Positions 15,548 through 16,379 of a stretch of 16,379 bases of DNA are shown one piece after another; the first letter of the stretch is position 1, and the number at the start of each line of letters is the position of its first letter. The translations under genes and the position numbers were made by a program. The notes under the pieces are model-generated. The model was given only the letters and a program-made list of their open reading frames with translations. It was not told the origin of the DNA and made no database searches. The DNA lies in the NCBI GenBank assembly GCA_947474275.1, contig CANJHY010000108.1:1-16379 (forward strand), written 5' to 3'. The stretch is from PALSA-1004 sp947474275 (GTDB lineage: Bacteria; Pseudomonadota; Gammaproteobacteria; Burkholderiales; SG8-41).

Positions 15548-16379
15548 TCAGCCAACTGCTGCTGCGCCGCCGACAATTTCAGACAGTTCCTTGGTGATCG
15601 ATGCCTGGCGCGCCTTGTTGTAGGTGAGCTGCAGTTCGTCGATCAGGGTCTTGGCGTTGTCTGACGCCGCTTTCATCGCCACCATGCGTGCACTCTGCTC
15701 GGACGCCATGTTCTCGGCGACCGCCTGGTAAATCAGCGCTTCGACATAACGCAGCAAAAGATCGTCGATGACCGCGCGCGGATCCGGCTCGTAAAGATAA
15801 TCCCAGGAATGCTCTTGCGGATCGGCCTGCATGCGCTCTTTGGACAGGGGCAGCAATTGCTCGACCGTGGGTTCCTGCTTCATCGTATTCACGAAGCCGG
15901 TATAAAACAAATAAACGGCGTCGAGTTCGCCCGCGCTGTATGCATCAAGCATGACTTTGACCGGGCCGATCAGCTTGTCGAGACGCGGCGTATCGCCGAA
16001 CTGCACGACGTGCGAAACAACGTTCGCGCCCAGCCGGCTAAGAAAGCCGAAACCCTTGTTGCCGATGGCCGTGGCCATGATCTTCTTGCCCTGGCCTTCC
16101 AGCTCCTTCAGCCTCGCGAGCAGCAGGCGCAGGATATTGGTGTTCAGGCCGCCGCACAGCCCCTTGTCGGTAGTAACGACGATGACGCCTACCGCGCCCG
16201 CATTGTTGTTCGTCCGCAAAAACGGCGGCTTGTACTCCGGATTGGCGTGCGCCAGGTTGGCCGTGATATTGCGTATCTTGTCGCCATAGGGCCGCGCGGC
16301 GCGCATGCGTTCCTGCGCCTTGCGCATCTTGGACGCCGCGACCATTTCCATCGCCTTGGTGATCTTGCGCGTGTTTTGC
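15548..16379 (-). CDS. atpG: F1 ATP synthase gamma subunit, 5' end beyond the window
   Basis: Gamma is the rotor shaft turning inside the alpha3beta3 head. Reading enters at the right edge with QNTRKITKAMEMVAASKMRKAQERM, the near-N-terminal signature of AtpG. About 276 residues are present, and only some 13-14 residues are likely missing. The methionine in KAMEMVAASK is internal, not the start. Further landmarks are VVTTDKGLCGGLNTNI and the C-terminal helix SERMVAMKAASDNA-like segment (here SARMVAMKAASDNAKTLIDELQLTYNKARQASITKELSEIVGGA), all typical. The gene is complete at its 3' end (TGA at 15550-15548), followed by the long spacer with a partial repeat of that end. Confidence 0.96.
   Translation of the reverse strand, partial: QNTRKITKAMEMVAASKMRKAQERMRAARPYGDKIRNITANLAHANPEYKPPFLRTNNNAGAVGVIVVTTDKGLCGGLNTNILRLLLARLKELEGQGKKIMATAIGNKGFGFLSRLGANVVSHVVQFGDTPRLDKLIGPVKVMLDAYSAGELDAVYLFYTGFVNTMKQEPTVEQLLPLSKERMQADPQEHSWDYLYEPDPRAVIDDLLLRYVEALIYQAVAENMASEQSARMVAMKAASDNAKTLIDELQLTYNKARQASITKELSEIVGGAAAVG

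Noticed and set aside
14808..15623. 271-codon open frame antisense to atpD and spanning the atpG-atpD spacer
   Set aside because: It mirrors atpD codons and has no recognisable domain; the spacer part is explained better as non-coding.
1..16379. Search by eye for mobile elements, CRISPR arrays, toxin-antitoxin or defence genes
   Set aside because: Every sizeable region is accounted for by housekeeping genes with intact motifs; no transposase, spaced repeats or unassigned gene pair was seen.

Overview
The window is an ordinary, gene-dense piece of a GC-rich (high 50s percent by eye) Gram-negative chromosome, most likely a betaproteobacterium. This rests on protein similarity and on two gene neighbourhoods I recognise from beta- and gammaproteobacteria: priA-argS-SPOR-dsbA, and atpG-atpD-atpC followed by glmU-glmS. 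I cannot fix the genus without a search. I see no mobile element, CRISPR array, tRNA, rRNA or defence locus, and no gene-free stretch longer than about 140 bases.

Left half, plus strand (87-6847): priA (replication restart helicase, 5' end disrupted), argS (arginyl-tRNA synthetase), a membrane-anchored SPOR protein, two tandem DsbA-type periplasmic thiol oxidoreductases (active sites CPHC and CQYC), and a short-chain dehydrogenase/reductase. From argS onward the gaps are 9, 19, 3 and 40 bases, so these five genes look like one transcription unit that mixes translation, envelope/division and periplasmic disulfide chemistry.

Right half, minus strand (6860-16379, reading right to left): atpG (5' end off the window), atpD, atpC, an intrinsic terminator, glpD, glmU, glmS and recQ. 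The ATP synthase F1 genes end at a clean hairpin plus T-run. A second tight unit then starts: glycerol-3-phosphate dehydrogenase, the two enzymes that make UDP-GlcNAc from fructose-6-phosphate (GlmS first, GlmU last), and the RecQ helicase, whose probable TTG start overlaps the glmS stop. The SDR gene and recQ converge with 12 bases between their stop codons.

Three things stand out. (1) The first ~86 bases are AT-rich and encode a perfect-heptad coiled-coil peptide. They are joined to priA inside its N-terminal coding region, which points to a chimeric contig end or a real truncation. (2) The tandem dsbA genes differ at the catalytic dipeptide. (3) The unusually long atpG-atpD spacer carries what looks like a decayed second copy of the atpG 3' end. 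I did not find a credible new multi-gene system.
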